DNA of 64,000 bases from Achromobacter insolitus. Lineage in GTDB: Bacteria; Pseudomonadota; Gammaproteobacteria; Burkholderiales; Burkholderiaceae_B. A model generated the notes under the pieces. The model was not told where the DNA came from, made no database searches, and saw nothing but the letters and a program-made list of their open reading frames with translations. This document shows, piece after piece, positions 55,245 to 64,000 of the stretch; the stretch's first letter is position 1, and every line of letters begins with the position of its first letter. The stretch lies in contig NZ_NJIF01000011.1 of NCBI RefSeq assembly GCF_002209555.1, positions 1-64,000 on the forward strand, read 5' to 3'. The position numbers and the translations under genes are program-made.

Positions 55245-56342
55245 ATGCAACGACGTTCGTTCTTGAAGCACGCCGGTCTCGGCGCCGTCGCTACCGGCGC
55301 CGCAGTCAGCGCGCCCGCGTTCGCGCAGGACATGCCCTCACTGAGCTGGCGCCTGTCTTCCGGCTTCCCCAGCACCCTGGACCTGCGCATCGGAGCGGGC
55401 GAAAGCTTCTGTAAATTTGTCTCGGAAGCCACCGGCGGGAAATTCAACATCCGCCACTTCCCCGAGGGCGACATCGTGCCCGCCGCGGACCTGATGGAAG
55501 CGGTGTCCACCAAGAAGGTGGAATGCGGTCATGCTTCGTCCCGCGCCTACTACGCCAAGAATCCCGTCTTCTGCTTCGACGCTGCCGTGCCCTTCGGGTT
55601 GAACGCAAGGCAGATGAACGCCTGGATGAGCGAAGGCGGCGGCCTGCGGCTCACCCGCGAGCTCTTCAAGCCGGAAAAAATCATCAACTTTCCGCTAGGC
55701 AACACCGGTGCCCAGATGGGGGGTTGGTTCAATAAGGAAATCAAGCGCGCCGGCGACCTGAAGGACCTGAAAATGCGCGTCGGCGGCTTGGCGGGCGACG
55801 TGCTGGCCAAACTGGGTGTCGCGCCACAGCAGGCGGACCTGGCCAAACTGACTGAGGCCTTCGAGAAGGACGGCCTGCAAGCGGTGGCCGGCGCGGGGCC
55901 GTACGACGACGACAAGCTGGGCCTGAATAAGGTTGCTAAGTATTACTACGCACCGGGCTGGTGGGCCCCCGGGGAACAGCTGTCGCTTTACATCAATGAC
56001 GAGGCCTGGAACGCGCTGCCCAAGAATTATCAGGCCCTTGTCGAGGCCGCCGCGCAGGCTGCGCATGCCGCCACCATCGCCCGCTATGACGCCCGCAACT
56101 CGGCGGCGCTGGCTCAATTGACGGCTAATGGCGCGCAAGTCCGCGCATTTCCGCGATCCATCATGGATCTGGCATTCGAGGCTACGCAGCAAGTCTATAA
56201 GGACTTGGCCGCCAAAGACCCCAGATTCAAGGCGATGCACGATAGTTACATGGGTTTTCGCGACAGGGAGATGCCATGGTTCCGTTTGACCGAAAGCGCC
56301 TACGACCAGTATCTGGGCGTGGCGTTATCGGCCAGAACGTAG
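55245..56342 (+). CDS. TRAP-type solute-binding protein (DctP family), orphan
   Basis: A 365-residue periplasmic binding protein. The N-terminus QRRSFLKHAGLGAVATGAA with cleavage near AFAQ is a twin-arginine signal, so it is exported folded. MGGWFNKEI-KRAGDLKDLKMRVGGLAGDVLAKLGV resembles TakP-like alpha-keto acid binders. Ribosome site aaggag precedes ATG at 55245. No dctQ or dctM membrane genes are adjacent, so its partners are elsewhere. Confidence 0.9.
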   Translation: MQRRSFLKHAGLGAVATGAAVSAPAFAQDMPSLSWRLSSGFPSTLDLRIGAGESFCKFVSEATGGKFNIRHFPEGDIVPAADLMEAVSTKKVECGHASSRAYYAKNPVFCFDAAVPFGLNARQMNAWMSEGGGLRLTRELFKPEKIINFPLGNTGAQMGGWFNKEIKRAGDLKDLKMRVGGLAGDVLAKLGVAPQQADLAKLTEAFEKDGLQAVAGAGPYDDDKLGLNKVAKYYYAPGWWAPGEQLSLYINDEAWNALPKNYQALVEAAAQAAHAATIARYDARNSAALAQLTANGAQVRAFPRSIMDLAFEATQQVYKDLAAKDPRFKAMHDSYMGFRDREMPWFRLTESAYDQYLGVALSART

Positions 56343-56598
56343 GACACTTACGCCTGCCGAATATCATTCGGCCAGCGTTAGGGTTTTTGCTAGTAACCAC
56401 ACGTTTTTTACAAAAAAATGGGCGGTTTGTAGGCTTTTGTTGAATGGCGTTCGAGTATCCGCCTGATACAAAGGAGTAATATCCCGGGTCTTGACGCGCA
56501 AACACGGCGCCTTTAGGCGGCGTTCGTCGTCAATCCGGCAGGATTACATCAGCCCGGATTACCAATATTCCGAGACAGACTTTAAGGTGGTAACAACC
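56343..56598 (+). promoter_or_regulatory. Promoter region of the liv operon
   Basis: 256 bases without a gene. The part 56375-56480 is A/T-rich for this genome, with gttttttacaaaaaaa and several near-consensus hexamers. An in-frame extension of livK to 56491 lies here but has no ribosome site or signal peptide and is not used. Confidence 0.5.
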
Positions 56599-57753
56599 AT
56601 GCAATCCAAGACCAAGAAGCTGCTGGCCGCGCTGATCGCCGCCGGTATCGTCCCGGCTGCCCATGCGGCCGACATCAAGATCGGTGTGGCGGAAGCCCTG
56701 TCCGGCGGCGCCGCCCAGTACGGCGTGTCGATCCGCAACGGTTTCCAGCTTGCTGCTGATGAAATCAACGCCGCCGGCGGCATCAACGGCAACAAGATCG
56801 TGCTCGTGGTCGAGGACGAACAAGGCAAGAAAGAAGAAGCGATCAACGTCTTCAAGAAACTGATCTTCAAGGACAACGTCCTGATGGTCTTCGGCCCGAC
56901 GCTGTCGAACTCGGCTCAGGCCGCCGACCCGATCGCCCAGGCTGCCAAGACGGTCGTCTTCGGCACCTCGAACACCGCCGACGGCATCACCTCCATCGGC
57001 AACTACGTGTTCCGCAACTCGGTCACGGAAGCCGACGTGCTGCCCGCCACCATCTCCACCGTCAAGGCCAAGACCGGCCTGAAGAACGTCGCTGTCCTGT
57101 ACGGCAACGACGACGTCTTCACCAAGAGCGGCTACGACAACTTCAAGAAGGCCCTGGAAGACCAGAAGATCCCGGTCACGACGACCGAAACGTTCGCCAA
57201 GGGCGACGTGGACTTCAAGGCCCAGCTGACCAAGATCAAGGGCACCAACCCCGACGCCATCGTGCTGTCCGCGCTGCTGGCCGAAGGTGCTCCGATCATG
57301 GTCCAGGCCCGCCAGCTCGGCCTGAACGTGCCGGTCATCGGCGGCAACGGCATGAACTCGGTCAAGATTTTCGACCTGGCCCCCGGCGGCGCGTCGAACA
57401 ATCTGTGGATCGGCAGCCCGTGGTCGATCGAGAACAAGGCGCCCGAGAACGTCAAGTTCATCGACGCGTACAAGGCCAAGTTCAACGGCGCGCCCGACCA
57501 GTTCGCGGCCCAGTCGTACGACGCCATGTACATCGCCGCCCAGGCGCTGAAGAACGTCAAGCTCTCCGGCGAACTGCCCAAGGATCGCGCAGCCCTGCGC
57601 GACGCGCTGCCCTCGGTCACGTGGACCGGCGCCACCGGCGCGTTCAAGTTCCGTCAAGCCAACGACCGCGCCGGCAAGCCCGCCGGCTACGATGCCGACC
57701 AGGCCCCCATCGTCAGCGTGACGAAGGACGGCAAGTACGTCATCGAAAAGTAA
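56599..57753 (+). CDS. livK: Branched-chain amino acid ABC transporter binding protein
   Basis: A 384-residue periplasmic binding protein of the LivJ/LivK (type I fold) family, with signal peptide ending AHAADIKIGV. GVAEALSGGAAQYG, LAADEINAAGGINGNKI and KKEEAINVFKKLI are family features. It is followed by a strong terminator-like hairpin and then livHMGF, so it is likely made in excess. The exact amino acid or analogue is not certain. Confidence 0.92.
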   Translation: MQSKTKKLLAALIAAGIVPAAHAADIKIGVAEALSGGAAQYGVSIRNGFQLAADEINAAGGINGNKIVLVVEDEQGKKEEAINVFKKLIFKDNVLMVFGPTLSNSAQAADPIAQAAKTVVFGTSNTADGITSIGNYVFRNSVTEADVLPATISTVKAKTGLKNVAVLYGNDDVFTKSGYDNFKKALEDQKIPVTTTETFAKGDVDFKAQLTKIKGTNPDAIVLSALLAEGAPIMVQARQLGLNVPVIGGNGMNSVKIFDLAPGGASNNLWIGSPWSIENKAPENVKFIDAYKAKFNGAPDQFAAQSYDAMYIAAQALKNVKLSGELPKDRAALRDALPSVTWTGATGAFKFRQANDRAGKPAGYDADQAPIVSVTKDGKYVIEK

Positions 57754-57780
57754 GCGCTACGCATCCCCGCGCGGGGGGAT

Positions 57781-57820
57781 GCGCCTTGCGGATGGCCCGG
57801 CCGTCCGCAAGGCGCTTTTT
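57781..57820 (+). terminator. Terminator/attenuator between livK and livH
   Basis: Perfect 12-bp arms (57781-57792 and 57804-57815) followed by five T. Partial read-through would set the livK to livHMGF ratio. Confidence 0.85.
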
Positions 57821-57848
57821 ATCGCAGGGCCGTCACCCTAAAAGAATC

Positions 57849-57866
57849 GCCTCCTTGCCAGGAGGC
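57849..57866 (+). other. Second hairpin before livH
   Basis: Seven-base perfect arms (57849-57855 and 57860-57866) around tgcc, followed by an imperfect hairpin (about 57870-57898, atgcag/ctgcat). Together with the terminator it makes a highly structured intercistronic region. Confidence 0.55.
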
Positions 57867-57922
57867 TCAAGGCCATGCAGTGGGCGCTGCATGGGGCCCT
57901 CACAGCTTTGGAAAGTCCCATC

Positions 57923-58804
57923 ATGTTCGAACAACAATTCGTCAATGCCTTGTCGCTGGGCTGTGTGTATGCACTGTTCGCGCTGGGCTTCACGCTGATC
58001 TTCGGCGTGCTCGGGGTGATCAACCTGGCGCATGGCGCCGTTTTCATGGTTGGCGCCTACGCAGCACTGTTCGTCGTGCAGCAATTCAGCCTGCCCCTGT
58101 GGGCGGCGCTGATGGCCGCGTTCTTCGTCGCCGGCTTTACCGGGGTCATCATCGACTACCTGGTACTCAAGCCGCTGCGCAAGCGCAACGCGCCTCACCT
58201 GATCCCCATGATCGCCACCATCGGCGTGGGCATCATCCTGAATAATTCCGCCCAGGGCATCTTCGGCGCCAGCAACCTGCGCTTCCCGCACGGCACCGTG
58301 CCCGAGGAAGTGATCGAGATCGCCGGCCTGCACCTGACCGTCATCGAACTGGGCATCATCTTCCTGTCTTTCGCGCTGATGGCCGTGCTGATGTTCGTCA
58401 TGCGCCGCACGCAATTCGGCCGCGCCCTGCGCGCCATCGCCGAATCGCCCAAGGCTGCCTGGCTGCTGGGCATCAACGTCGAAAAGCTGTTCGTCACCAC
58501 CTCGTTCGCCGCTGCCGCCCTGGGCGGCGTGGCCGGCGTGCTGATCGGCCTGTACTCGAACGCGTTGTTCCCCCTGATGGGCCAGCCCATGCTGCACAAG
58601 GGCATCGCGGTCATCATCCTGGGCGGCATGGGCGACATCCGCGGCGCCATGCTGGGCGGCCTGTTCCTCGGTTTTGCCGAGGTGCTGTCGGTGGCCTATA
58701 TCGGCTCCACCATGCGTGATGCGGTGGCTTTCGGCCTGCTGTTCCTGATCCTGCTGGTGCGCCCGCAAGGTCTGTTCGGCAAAGTGGTTCAACGCAAGGC
58801 TTAA
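57923..58804 (+). CDS. livH: Branched-chain amino acid ABC permease LivH
   Basis: A 293-residue membrane permease with about eight segments. LIFGVLGVINLAHGAVFMVGAY and the C-terminal GGMGDIRGAMLGGLFLGFAE are hallmarks of the LivH branch. The start is ATG at 57923 behind ggaaag; an ATG at 57875 lies within the upstream hairpin region. livM starts three bases after the stop. Confidence 0.93.
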   Translation: MFEQQFVNALSLGCVYALFALGFTLIFGVLGVINLAHGAVFMVGAYAALFVVQQFSLPLWAALMAAFFVAGFTGVIIDYLVLKPLRKRNAPHLIPMIATIGVGIILNNSAQGIFGASNLRFPHGTVPEEVIEIAGLHLTVIELGIIFLSFALMAVLMFVMRRTQFGRALRAIAESPKAAWLLGINVEKLFVTTSFAAAALGGVAGVLIGLYSNALFPLMGQPMLHKGIAVIILGGMGDIRGAMLGGLFLGFAEVLSVAYIGSTMRDAVAFGLLFLILLVRPQGLFGKVVQRKA

Positions 58805-58807
58805 AGA

Positions 58808-59683
58808 ATGAGCGGATTCGAAAATTTCTGGGCCATCTACGGCAACCTGGTGCTCACGCTGGGCACCAACGCCTTGCTGGCCCTCTCCATCTGGCTGACC
58901 CTGGCTTGCGGCATGCTCGCCATGGCCAATGCAGCCTTCATGGGCATCGGGGCGTACACCGCCGCGCTGCTCACCATGAACTACGACGCGCCGTTCTCGG
59001 TCGCGCTTGCCGGCGGCATGGCCGCGCCTGCGCTGGTGGCGGCACTGATCGGCTTGCCGACCTTGCGGCTGTCCGGGGTCTACCTCGCCATGGCCACGCT
59101 GGGTTTCGGCGAAGTGGTTCGCGTGACCATCCTCAACACCGAGTCCATTACCGGCGGCGCGCTGGGCCTTAACGGCATTCCGCAGCTGACCCAGTGGTGG
59201 CATGTGGTGCTGGCGGTCGTCATCGTGCTGTTCGTGCTGTGGCGCGTGCGCGCCTCCAAGATCGGTCGCTCGTTCGACGCCATCCGCGGCGATGAAACCG
59301 CGGCAGGCCTCATGGGCATCGATGTGCGCGCCAATAAGATGCTGGCCTTCGTGGCCGGCGCGATGATCGCGGGTCTGGCTGGCGCCTTGAACGCGCACCT
59401 GACCTTCTTCATCGGTCCCAACGAATACGGTTTCGACCGTGGCGTGGAAATCCTGACCATGGCGATCCTGGGCGGCATTGGCGGCCTGGCCGGTCCCGTG
59501 CTGGGCAGCTTCATCATTACCGTGTTGCCCGAAATGCTGCGCGGTTTTGCCGATCTGCGCCTGGTCGCGAACGGAGTGATTCTGGTGGTGATTGTGTTGT
59601 TCCTGCCGCAAGGCATCTGGGATCCGGCGCGCTTCAAGCGCTGGATGCGCCAAGGACGCCAGGGAGGCAAGCGCCATGCTTGA
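58808..59683 (+). CDS. livM: Branched-chain amino acid ABC permease LivM
   Basis: A 291-residue permease, partner of LivH. LGFGEVVRVTILNTESITGGALGLNGIP and GGIGGLAGPVLGSF are characteristic. Its last bases overlap the livG start by 8 bases, implying coupled translation. Confidence 0.93.
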   Translation: MSGFENFWAIYGNLVLTLGTNALLALSIWLTLACGMLAMANAAFMGIGAYTAALLTMNYDAPFSVALAGGMAAPALVAALIGLPTLRLSGVYLAMATLGFGEVVRVTILNTESITGGALGLNGIPQLTQWWHVVLAVVIVLFVLWRVRASKIGRSFDAIRGDETAAGLMGIDVRANKMLAFVAGAMIAGLAGALNAHLTFFIGPNEYGFDRGVEILTMAILGGIGGLAGPVLGSFIITVLPEMLRGFADLRLVANGVILVVIVLFLPQGIWDPARFKRWMRQGRQGGKRHA

Positions 59684-60464
59684 GCTTTCTTCCGTCTCCA
59701 AGAGCTTCGGCGGCCTGCATGTGCTGCATGACGTCAGCCTGTCCGTGCCCGAGGGCGCCATCTTCGGCCTGATCGGCCCCAATGGCGCCGGCAAGACCAC
59801 GGTGTTCAACCTCATTACTGGCTTGCTGCCGCCCAGCGGCGGCGCCATCACGTTCAACGGCCAGAGCGTCCTGGGCAAGAAGCCGCACCGCATCACGCGC
59901 ATGGGCATCGCCCGCACCTTCCAGAACATCCGTCTCTTCAAGGAAATGACGTTGCTGGAAAACGTGGTGGTGGGGGCCTACCGTCACATGAATTACGGCT
60001 TCCCCAGCCTGCTGCTGGGCCTGCCGGGCTACCGCGAGCACGAAAAGCGCGCCCGTGAACGCGCGCACGAACTGCTGACGTGGATGCGCCTGGACCACAA
60101 GGCCAACGATCTGGCCGATAACCTGTCCTACGGCGAACAGCGCCGTCTCGAGCTGGCGCGCGCGCTGGCCACCGAGCCCAAGCTGTTGCTGCTGGATGAG
60201 CCGGTCGCCGGCATGAACACCGGCGAGCGCGCCGAACTCATGCGCGAGATCCTGGCCATCCGCGACCGCGGCTACACCATCCTCATGATCGAGCACGACA
60301 TGCGTTTCGTCATGGGGCTGTGCGAACGCATCGCGGTGCTGAACTTCGGCAAGATCATCGCTTGCGGCGGGCCCGAGGAAATCCGCAACAACGAACAGGT
60401 CATCGAAGCCTACCTGGGCCGCGAAGACGACGAAGACACCGAACAAACGGAGGCTGCACGATGA
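59676..60464 (+). CDS. livG: Branched-chain amino acid ABC ATPase LivG
   Basis: A 262-residue ATPase: Walker A GPNGAGKTT, the LivG-type IARTFQNIRLF, signature LSYGEQRRLE, Walker B LLLLDEPVAGMN, switch MIEHDMRFV. The start is ATG at 59676 behind gggagg. The C-terminus is acidic (GREDDEDTEQTEAAR). Its stop overlaps a 20-codon micro-ORF as ATGA. Confidence 0.94.
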   Translation: MLELSSVSKSFGGLHVLHDVSLSVPEGAIFGLIGPNGAGKTTVFNLITGLLPPSGGAITFNGQSVLGKKPHRITRMGIARTFQNIRLFKEMTLLENVVVGAYRHMNYGFPSLLLGLPGYREHEKRARERAHELLTWMRLDHKANDLADNLSYGEQRRLELARALATEPKLLLLDEPVAGMNTGERAELMREILAIRDRGYTILMIEHDMRFVMGLCERIAVLNFGKIIACGGPEEIRNNEQVIEAYLGREDDEDTEQTEAAR

Positions 60465-60519
60465 GTCGCCGGGCCGCTCCCAAGACGAATACCGTAGCGC
60501 ATTGCGCGGAGGCTGCACA

Positions 60520-60523
<4 letters not shown>
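60461..60523 (+). CDS. 20-codon micro-ORF coupling livG to livF
   Basis: ATG at 60461 overlaps the livG stop (ATGA) and its own TGA overlaps the livF start (ATGA). It has a good ribosome site, ggaggctgcac, which recurs 59 bases later before livF. The peptide begins MSRRAAPK and has no known domain. The repeated ribosome site suggests a short insertion or duplication that left translation coupled. It may be translated merely as a bridge. Confidence 0.55.
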
Positions 60524-61230
<707 letters not shown>

Positions 61231-61268
61231 TCCCGGGCGCCAGTCCGGGCTGCGTCCCTGATTAAAAG

Positions 61269-61297
61269 GCCGGCGGCGCCCTCGAGGCGCCGCCGGC
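61269..61297 (+). terminator. Terminator of the liv operon
   Basis: Perfect 12-bp GC arms (61269-61280 and 61286-61297) around ctcga, 38 bases after the livF stop; the following bases are moderately T-rich. Confidence 0.7.
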
Positions 61298-61319
61298 GCA
61301 TTCCTTGATTTGAATAGAG

Positions 61320-61350
61320 TTGCCCACTTTTTGAGCAGCTGTGTTAGAAT
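61320..61350 (+). promoter_or_regulatory. Likely promoter of rplM-rpsI
   Basis: -10 TAGAAT (61345-61350) preceded by TGT as an extended -10, with -35 candidate TTGCCC at 61320 (19-base spacer). It leaves a leader of about 180 bases before rplM. Confidence 0.6.
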
Positions 61351-61491
61351 CGCAGGCTTTCCCTCATTTTGGCTAATGCACGGGCGGGTAATAACGCTTA
61401 GGCAAGACGCTGATATCGACCGAGTTTTCTTTTAACCCCTGTGAATCCTTGCGGTTTTTTCCGGGAATTCGGTCTAGTTTGGGGAAAAATA

Positions 61492-61512
61492 CTGACTGGA
61501 TGGTCCAGTCAG
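61492..61512 (+). promoter_or_regulatory. Hairpin in the rplM leader
   Basis: Nine-base perfect arms ctgactgga/tccagtcag around tgg, followed by atttttatt and then the rplM ribosome site agga. It could be a target for L13 autoregulation or an attenuator. Confidence 0.5.
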
Positions 61513-61537
61513 GAAATTTTTATTCTTAGGAACCATC

Positions 61538-61966
61538 ATGAAGACCTTTGTGGCCAAGCCGCATGAAGTCCAACGTGACTGGTTTGTGATCGACGCCAAG
61601 GGCAAAGTCCTCGGTCGTGTGGCCAGCGAAGTCGCACGTCGTCTGCGTGGCAAGCACAAACCTGAATTCACGCCGCACGTTGATACCGGTGACTACATCG
61701 TCATTATCAATGCTGCCGATATCGTTGTTACGGGCGCCAAGGCGAAGGACAAGAAGTACTTCCGCCACACGACGTACCCGGGCGGTATCCGTGAAACGAA
61801 CTTCGAGAAGATGCAAGAGCGTTTTCCCGGCCGCGCCATCCAGAAGGCTGTCAAGGGCATGCTGCCCAAGGGTCCTCTGGGCTACGCCATGATCAAGAAA
61901 CTGAAGGTGTACGCCGGTGCCGAGCACCCGCACACCGCCCAGCAGCCCAAGACGCTGGATATCTAA
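61538..61966 (+). CDS. rplM: 50S ribosomal protein L13
   Basis: A 142-residue ribosomal protein that binds 23S rRNA early in 50S assembly. [21 protein letters not shown] and [18 protein letters not shown] are diagnostic. rpsI follows after 9 bases, the usual operon. Confidence 0.98.
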   Translation: MKTFVAKPHEVQRDWFVIDAKGKVLGRVASEVARRLRGKHKPEFTPHVDTGDYIVIINAADIVVTGAKAKDKKYFRHTTYPGGIRETNFEKMQERFPGRAIQKAVKGMLPKGPLGYAMIKKLKVYAGAEHPHTAQQPKTLDI

Positions 61967-61975
61967 GGAAACGCC

Positions 61976-62368
61976 ATGATCGGTAACTGGAATTACGGAA
62001 CCGGCCGTCGCAAAACCTCGGTGGCTCGCGTTTTCATCAAGAAGGGCACGGGTAAGATCGTTGTCAACGGCAAGCCCGTCGACGAGTTCTTCGCTCGCGA
62101 AACCGGCCGCATGATCGTGCGCCAGCCGCTGGAACTGACCGGCCACCTGGAATCGTTCGACATCAAGGTCAACGTGCACGGCGGCGGTGAAACCGGCCAG
62201 GCCGGCGCAGTCCGTCACGGCATCACGCGTGCCCTGATCGACTACGACGCGACCCTGAAGTCCGCGCTGTCGCAAGCCGGCTTCGTCACCCGCGACGCCC
62301 GCGAAGTGGAACGCAAGAAGGTTGGCTTCCGCAAGGCACGTCGTCGCAAGCAGTTCAGCAAGCGTTAA
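61976..62368 (+). CDS. rpsI: 30S ribosomal protein S9
   Basis: A 130-residue protein of the 30S head whose C-terminal tail contacts P-site t[17 protein letters not shown] and the basic end [11 protein letters not shown] are diagnostic. An excellent terminator follows. Confidence 0.98.
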   Translation: MIGNWNYGTGRRKTSVARVFIKKGTGKIVVNGKPVDEFFARETGRMIVRQPLELTGHLESFDIKVNVHGGGETGQAGAVRHGITRALIDYDATLKSALSQAGFVTRDAREVERKKVGFRKARRRKQFSKR

Positions 62369-62377
62369 TACGCTGCC

Positions 62378-62406
62378 AAAAAAGCCCGCTTCGGCGGGCT
62401 TTTTTT
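62378..62406 (+). terminator. Intrinsic terminator after rpsI
   Basis: A-run, stem agcccgc/gcgggct around ttcg, then seven T. Confidence 0.97.
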
Positions 62407-62578
62407 CGTACCCTTGTTTCAGCGCCGGGTGCTGTCGCGCCCTGTGCGTCCCTGTGCGGAACTCCGCGCATTCAGCCCGGTCGGAAAGAAGGACTGCGGT
62501 GCCATTTCGGGCTCTTAGCCGCAACACCCGCTTTCCCGAGCGATACAATCGATCCTCGTTCTACGAAGAGCACACATC

Positions 62579-63643
62579 ATGGCCCAAGCATCGAACACCC
62601 GCATCAAGGTTGGTATCGTCGGCGGCACCGATTATACCGGCGTCGAGCTGCTGCGTTTGCTGTCGCAGCATCCCAATGTGGAACTGACCGCCATCACGTC
62701 CCGCAAGGAAGACGGGCTGCCGGTGGCTGACTTGTATCCGAACCTGCGCGGTCGCGTGAACCTCGCCTTCTCCGCGCCGGAAAAGGCCACGCTGACGGAT
62801 TGCGACGTCGTGTTCTTCGCGACGCCCCACGGCGTGGCCATGGCCCAGGCCCAGGAACTGATCGCCGCCGGTACGCGCGTTATCGACCTGGCCGCGGACT
62901 TCCGCCTGCAGGACATTCCCACCTTCGAACGCTGGTACAAGATTCCCCATACCTGCCCGGACATTCTGGCCGAGTCCCAGTATGGCCTGGTGGAGCTGAA
63001 CCGCGAGGCCATCTCCAAGGCCCGCGTCATCGGCAACCCCGGCTGCTATCCGACTACCGTGCTGCTGGGCCTGGCTCCGCTGCTCGAAGGCGGCAAAAAG
63101 CTGGTTGACGCGCAAACCCTGATCGCCGACTGCAAGTCGGGCGTGTCGGGCGCCGGCCGCAAGGCGGAAGTGGGCTCGCTGTTCTCCGAAGCCTCCGATA
63201 ACTTCAAGGCCTATGGCGTGGCTGGCCACCGCCATCACCCTGAAATCGTCGCGCAGCTGGAAAAGATCGCTGGCGCCAAGGTTGGCCTTACCTTCGTGCC
63301 CCATCTGGTGCCGATGATCCGCGGCATGTTCTCCACCCTTTACGCGCGCATCCTGCCCGAGGCGCGTGACACGGATTTCCAGGCCTTGTTCGAACAGCGC
63401 TACGCCGACGAGCCTTTCGTCGATGTGATGCCTGCCGGCAGCCTGCCCGAAACGCGTTCGGTGCGTGCTTCGAACAATCTGCGCATCGCGCTCAGCCGTC
63501 CGGGCAACGGCGACCAACTGATCGTCCTCGTGGTCCAGGACAACCTGGTCAAGGGCGCCGCGGGCCAGGCGGTCCAGAACATGAACCTGATGTTTGGCGT
63601 TCCTGAGTCGACCGGCCTGGACCAGGTCGCGATCCTGCCTTGA
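62579..63643 (+). CDS. argC: N-acetyl-gamma-glutamyl-phosphate reductase
   Basis: A 354-residue enzyme of arginine synthesis. The NADP-binding [18 protein letters not shown] opens the protein, and the catalytic Cys is in [16 protein letters not shown] (near residue 157). GHRHHPEI with the catalytic His is near residue 220. Length is on the longer side typical of betaproteobacteria. Confidence 0.96.
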   Translation: MAQASNTRIKVGIVGGTDYTGVELLRLLSQHPNVELTAITSRKEDGLPVADLYPNLRGRVNLAFSAPEKATLTDCDVVFFATPHGVAMAQAQELIAAGTRVIDLAADFRLQDIPTFERWYKIPHTCPDILAESQYGLVELNREAISKARVIGNPGCYPTTVLLGLAPLLEGGKKLVDAQTLIADCKSGVSGAGRKAEVGSLFSEASDNFKAYGVAGHRHHPEIVAQLEKIAGAKVGLTFVPHLVPMIRGMFSTLYARILPEARDTDFQALFEQRYADEPFVDVMPAGSLPETRSVRASNNLRIALSRPGNGDQLIVLVVQDNLVKGAAGQAVQNMNLMFGVPESTGLDQVAILP

Positions 63644-63651
63644 TGTCCTGA

Positions 63652-63676
63652 GGCTTGCGGCCCAGCGCCGCAAGCC
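63652..63676 (+). terminator. Hairpin after argC
   Basis: Nine-base perfect arms (63652-63660 and 63668-63676); a ctcttt stretch follows before the next start codon. Confidence 0.5.
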
Positions 63677-63686
63677 GCCGCTCTTT

Positions 63687-64000
63687 ATGCCCACCGAGTC
63701 CCCCATCGCGCCTCAGCATCGCCCCGCCAGCGGGCTGGTGCGCGTGGTCGTAGCGTTGGTGATCGGCGCGCTGTTGGGCAGTTCCGCCAGTTTCTTCTAC
63801 GCGCGCCAGCTCTACCGGCCCAAGGACGCGGTGCTGGTCAGCGCCAGGCAGGCCGAGGCCCAGGAAGAGGCTATGCGCCAGCAGTCCACGCAATTGCGCT
63901 ACACGCAAGGGCAGTTGGACACCGCCGATGGCGAACTGGTCATTGAGCGCGCCGCGCGCCAGGAATTGGAAACCCAGCTGCGCGCAGCGCAGGCCGAGGT
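63687..64000 (+). CDS. Coiled-coil inner-membrane protein (DUF6776-like), partial
   Basis: An open frame from ATG at 63687 to the window end (104 codons seen). A short polar start is followed by one membrane helix (about residues 19-40) and a long Gln/Glu/Ala-rich helical stretch that predicts coiled coil. In related genomes a protein like this follows argC and precedes a bactofilin gene; that assignment is from memory and the 3' end is not visible. Confidence 0.7.
   Translation, partial: MPTESPIAPQHRPASGLVRVVVALVIGALLGSSASFFYARQLYRPKDAVLVSARQAEAQEEAMRQQSTQLRYTQGQLDTADGELVIERAARQELETQLRAAQAE

Noticed and set aside
57833..59941. A 702-codon minus-strand frame across livH, livM and livG
   Set aside because: Antisense shadow rich in His, Gln and Asp; the plus-strand genes are certain.

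Overview
The window looks like chromosomal DNA of a GC-rich betaproteobacterium of the family Alcaligenaceae (Achromobacter or a close Bordetella relative). This rests on Bug/TctC solute-binding proteins, a lysine/alanine-repeat histone H1-like protein of the BpH type, a Gram-negative D-alanylation (dra/dlt) operon, an accBC-prmA-DUF3426 block and Burkholderiales-type intergenic repeats. The genus is inferred. I found no rRNA, tRNA, CRISPR array, prophage or insertion-sequence transposase.

Layout. 1-565 holds a non-coding repeat element. 566-5166 (minus) carries envelope and housekeeping genes: a TonB-like protein, aroE, mtgA, lptG and apaH. 5270-12663 (minus) is an ABC importer (binding protein, fused double permease, ATPase) next to a response regulator and a histidine kinase that carries a second copy of the binding protein fused to its C-terminus. 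12664-13689 is non-coding and holds two more copies of the repeat element. 13690-17669 (minus) has an RNase II-type exonuclease, yqiA and mpl. 17762-24701 (plus) has a thioredoxin-fold protein, aroQ, accB-accC, prmA, a DUF3426 protein, a PfkB kinase and a glycine-zipper lipoprotein. 25114-29321 (plus) is a five-gene D-alanylation operon: carrier, DltD-like, DltX-like, MBOAT and ligase. 29352-35335 (minus) has yggT, the histone-like gene and nrdAB with two NrdR boxes. 35639-44612 has a fused indolepyruvate ferredoxin oxidoreductase facing an Lrp-type regulator, a Bug protein, a hydrolase facing a LysR regulator, a lipoprotein and an MFS transporter. 44710-53651 has gltX, a Pat-like acetyltransferase with an eroded acyl-CoA synthetase part, a cysteine hydrolase with an NMT1-type ABC importer, a carboxylesterase and darP. 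53710-61230 (plus) has pmbA, an orphan TRAP binding protein and the livKHMGF operon. 61538-64000 has rplM-rpsI, argC and a partial coiled-coil membrane protein.

The most unusual items are: (1) an intergenic element seen three times, whose conserved core sits between long arms that differ in sequence from copy to copy yet remain almost perfectly self-complementary, with a second hairpin showing paired compensatory changes; (2) a histidine kinase fused through a signal-peptide-like segment to a periplasmic binding domain paralogous to the binding protein of the adjacent ABC importer; (3) a D-alanylation operon in a Gram-negative genome that includes a 69-residue DltX-like protein ending in an F-x-Y-x-x-F motif; (4) a Pat-like acetyltransferase lacking the phosphohistidine segment and most of the ATP-grasp domain; (5) a 20-codon micro-ORF coupled by ATGA overlaps between livG and livF, apparently made from a dispersed short repeat. 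Coordinates and motifs were read by eye; no database search was run.
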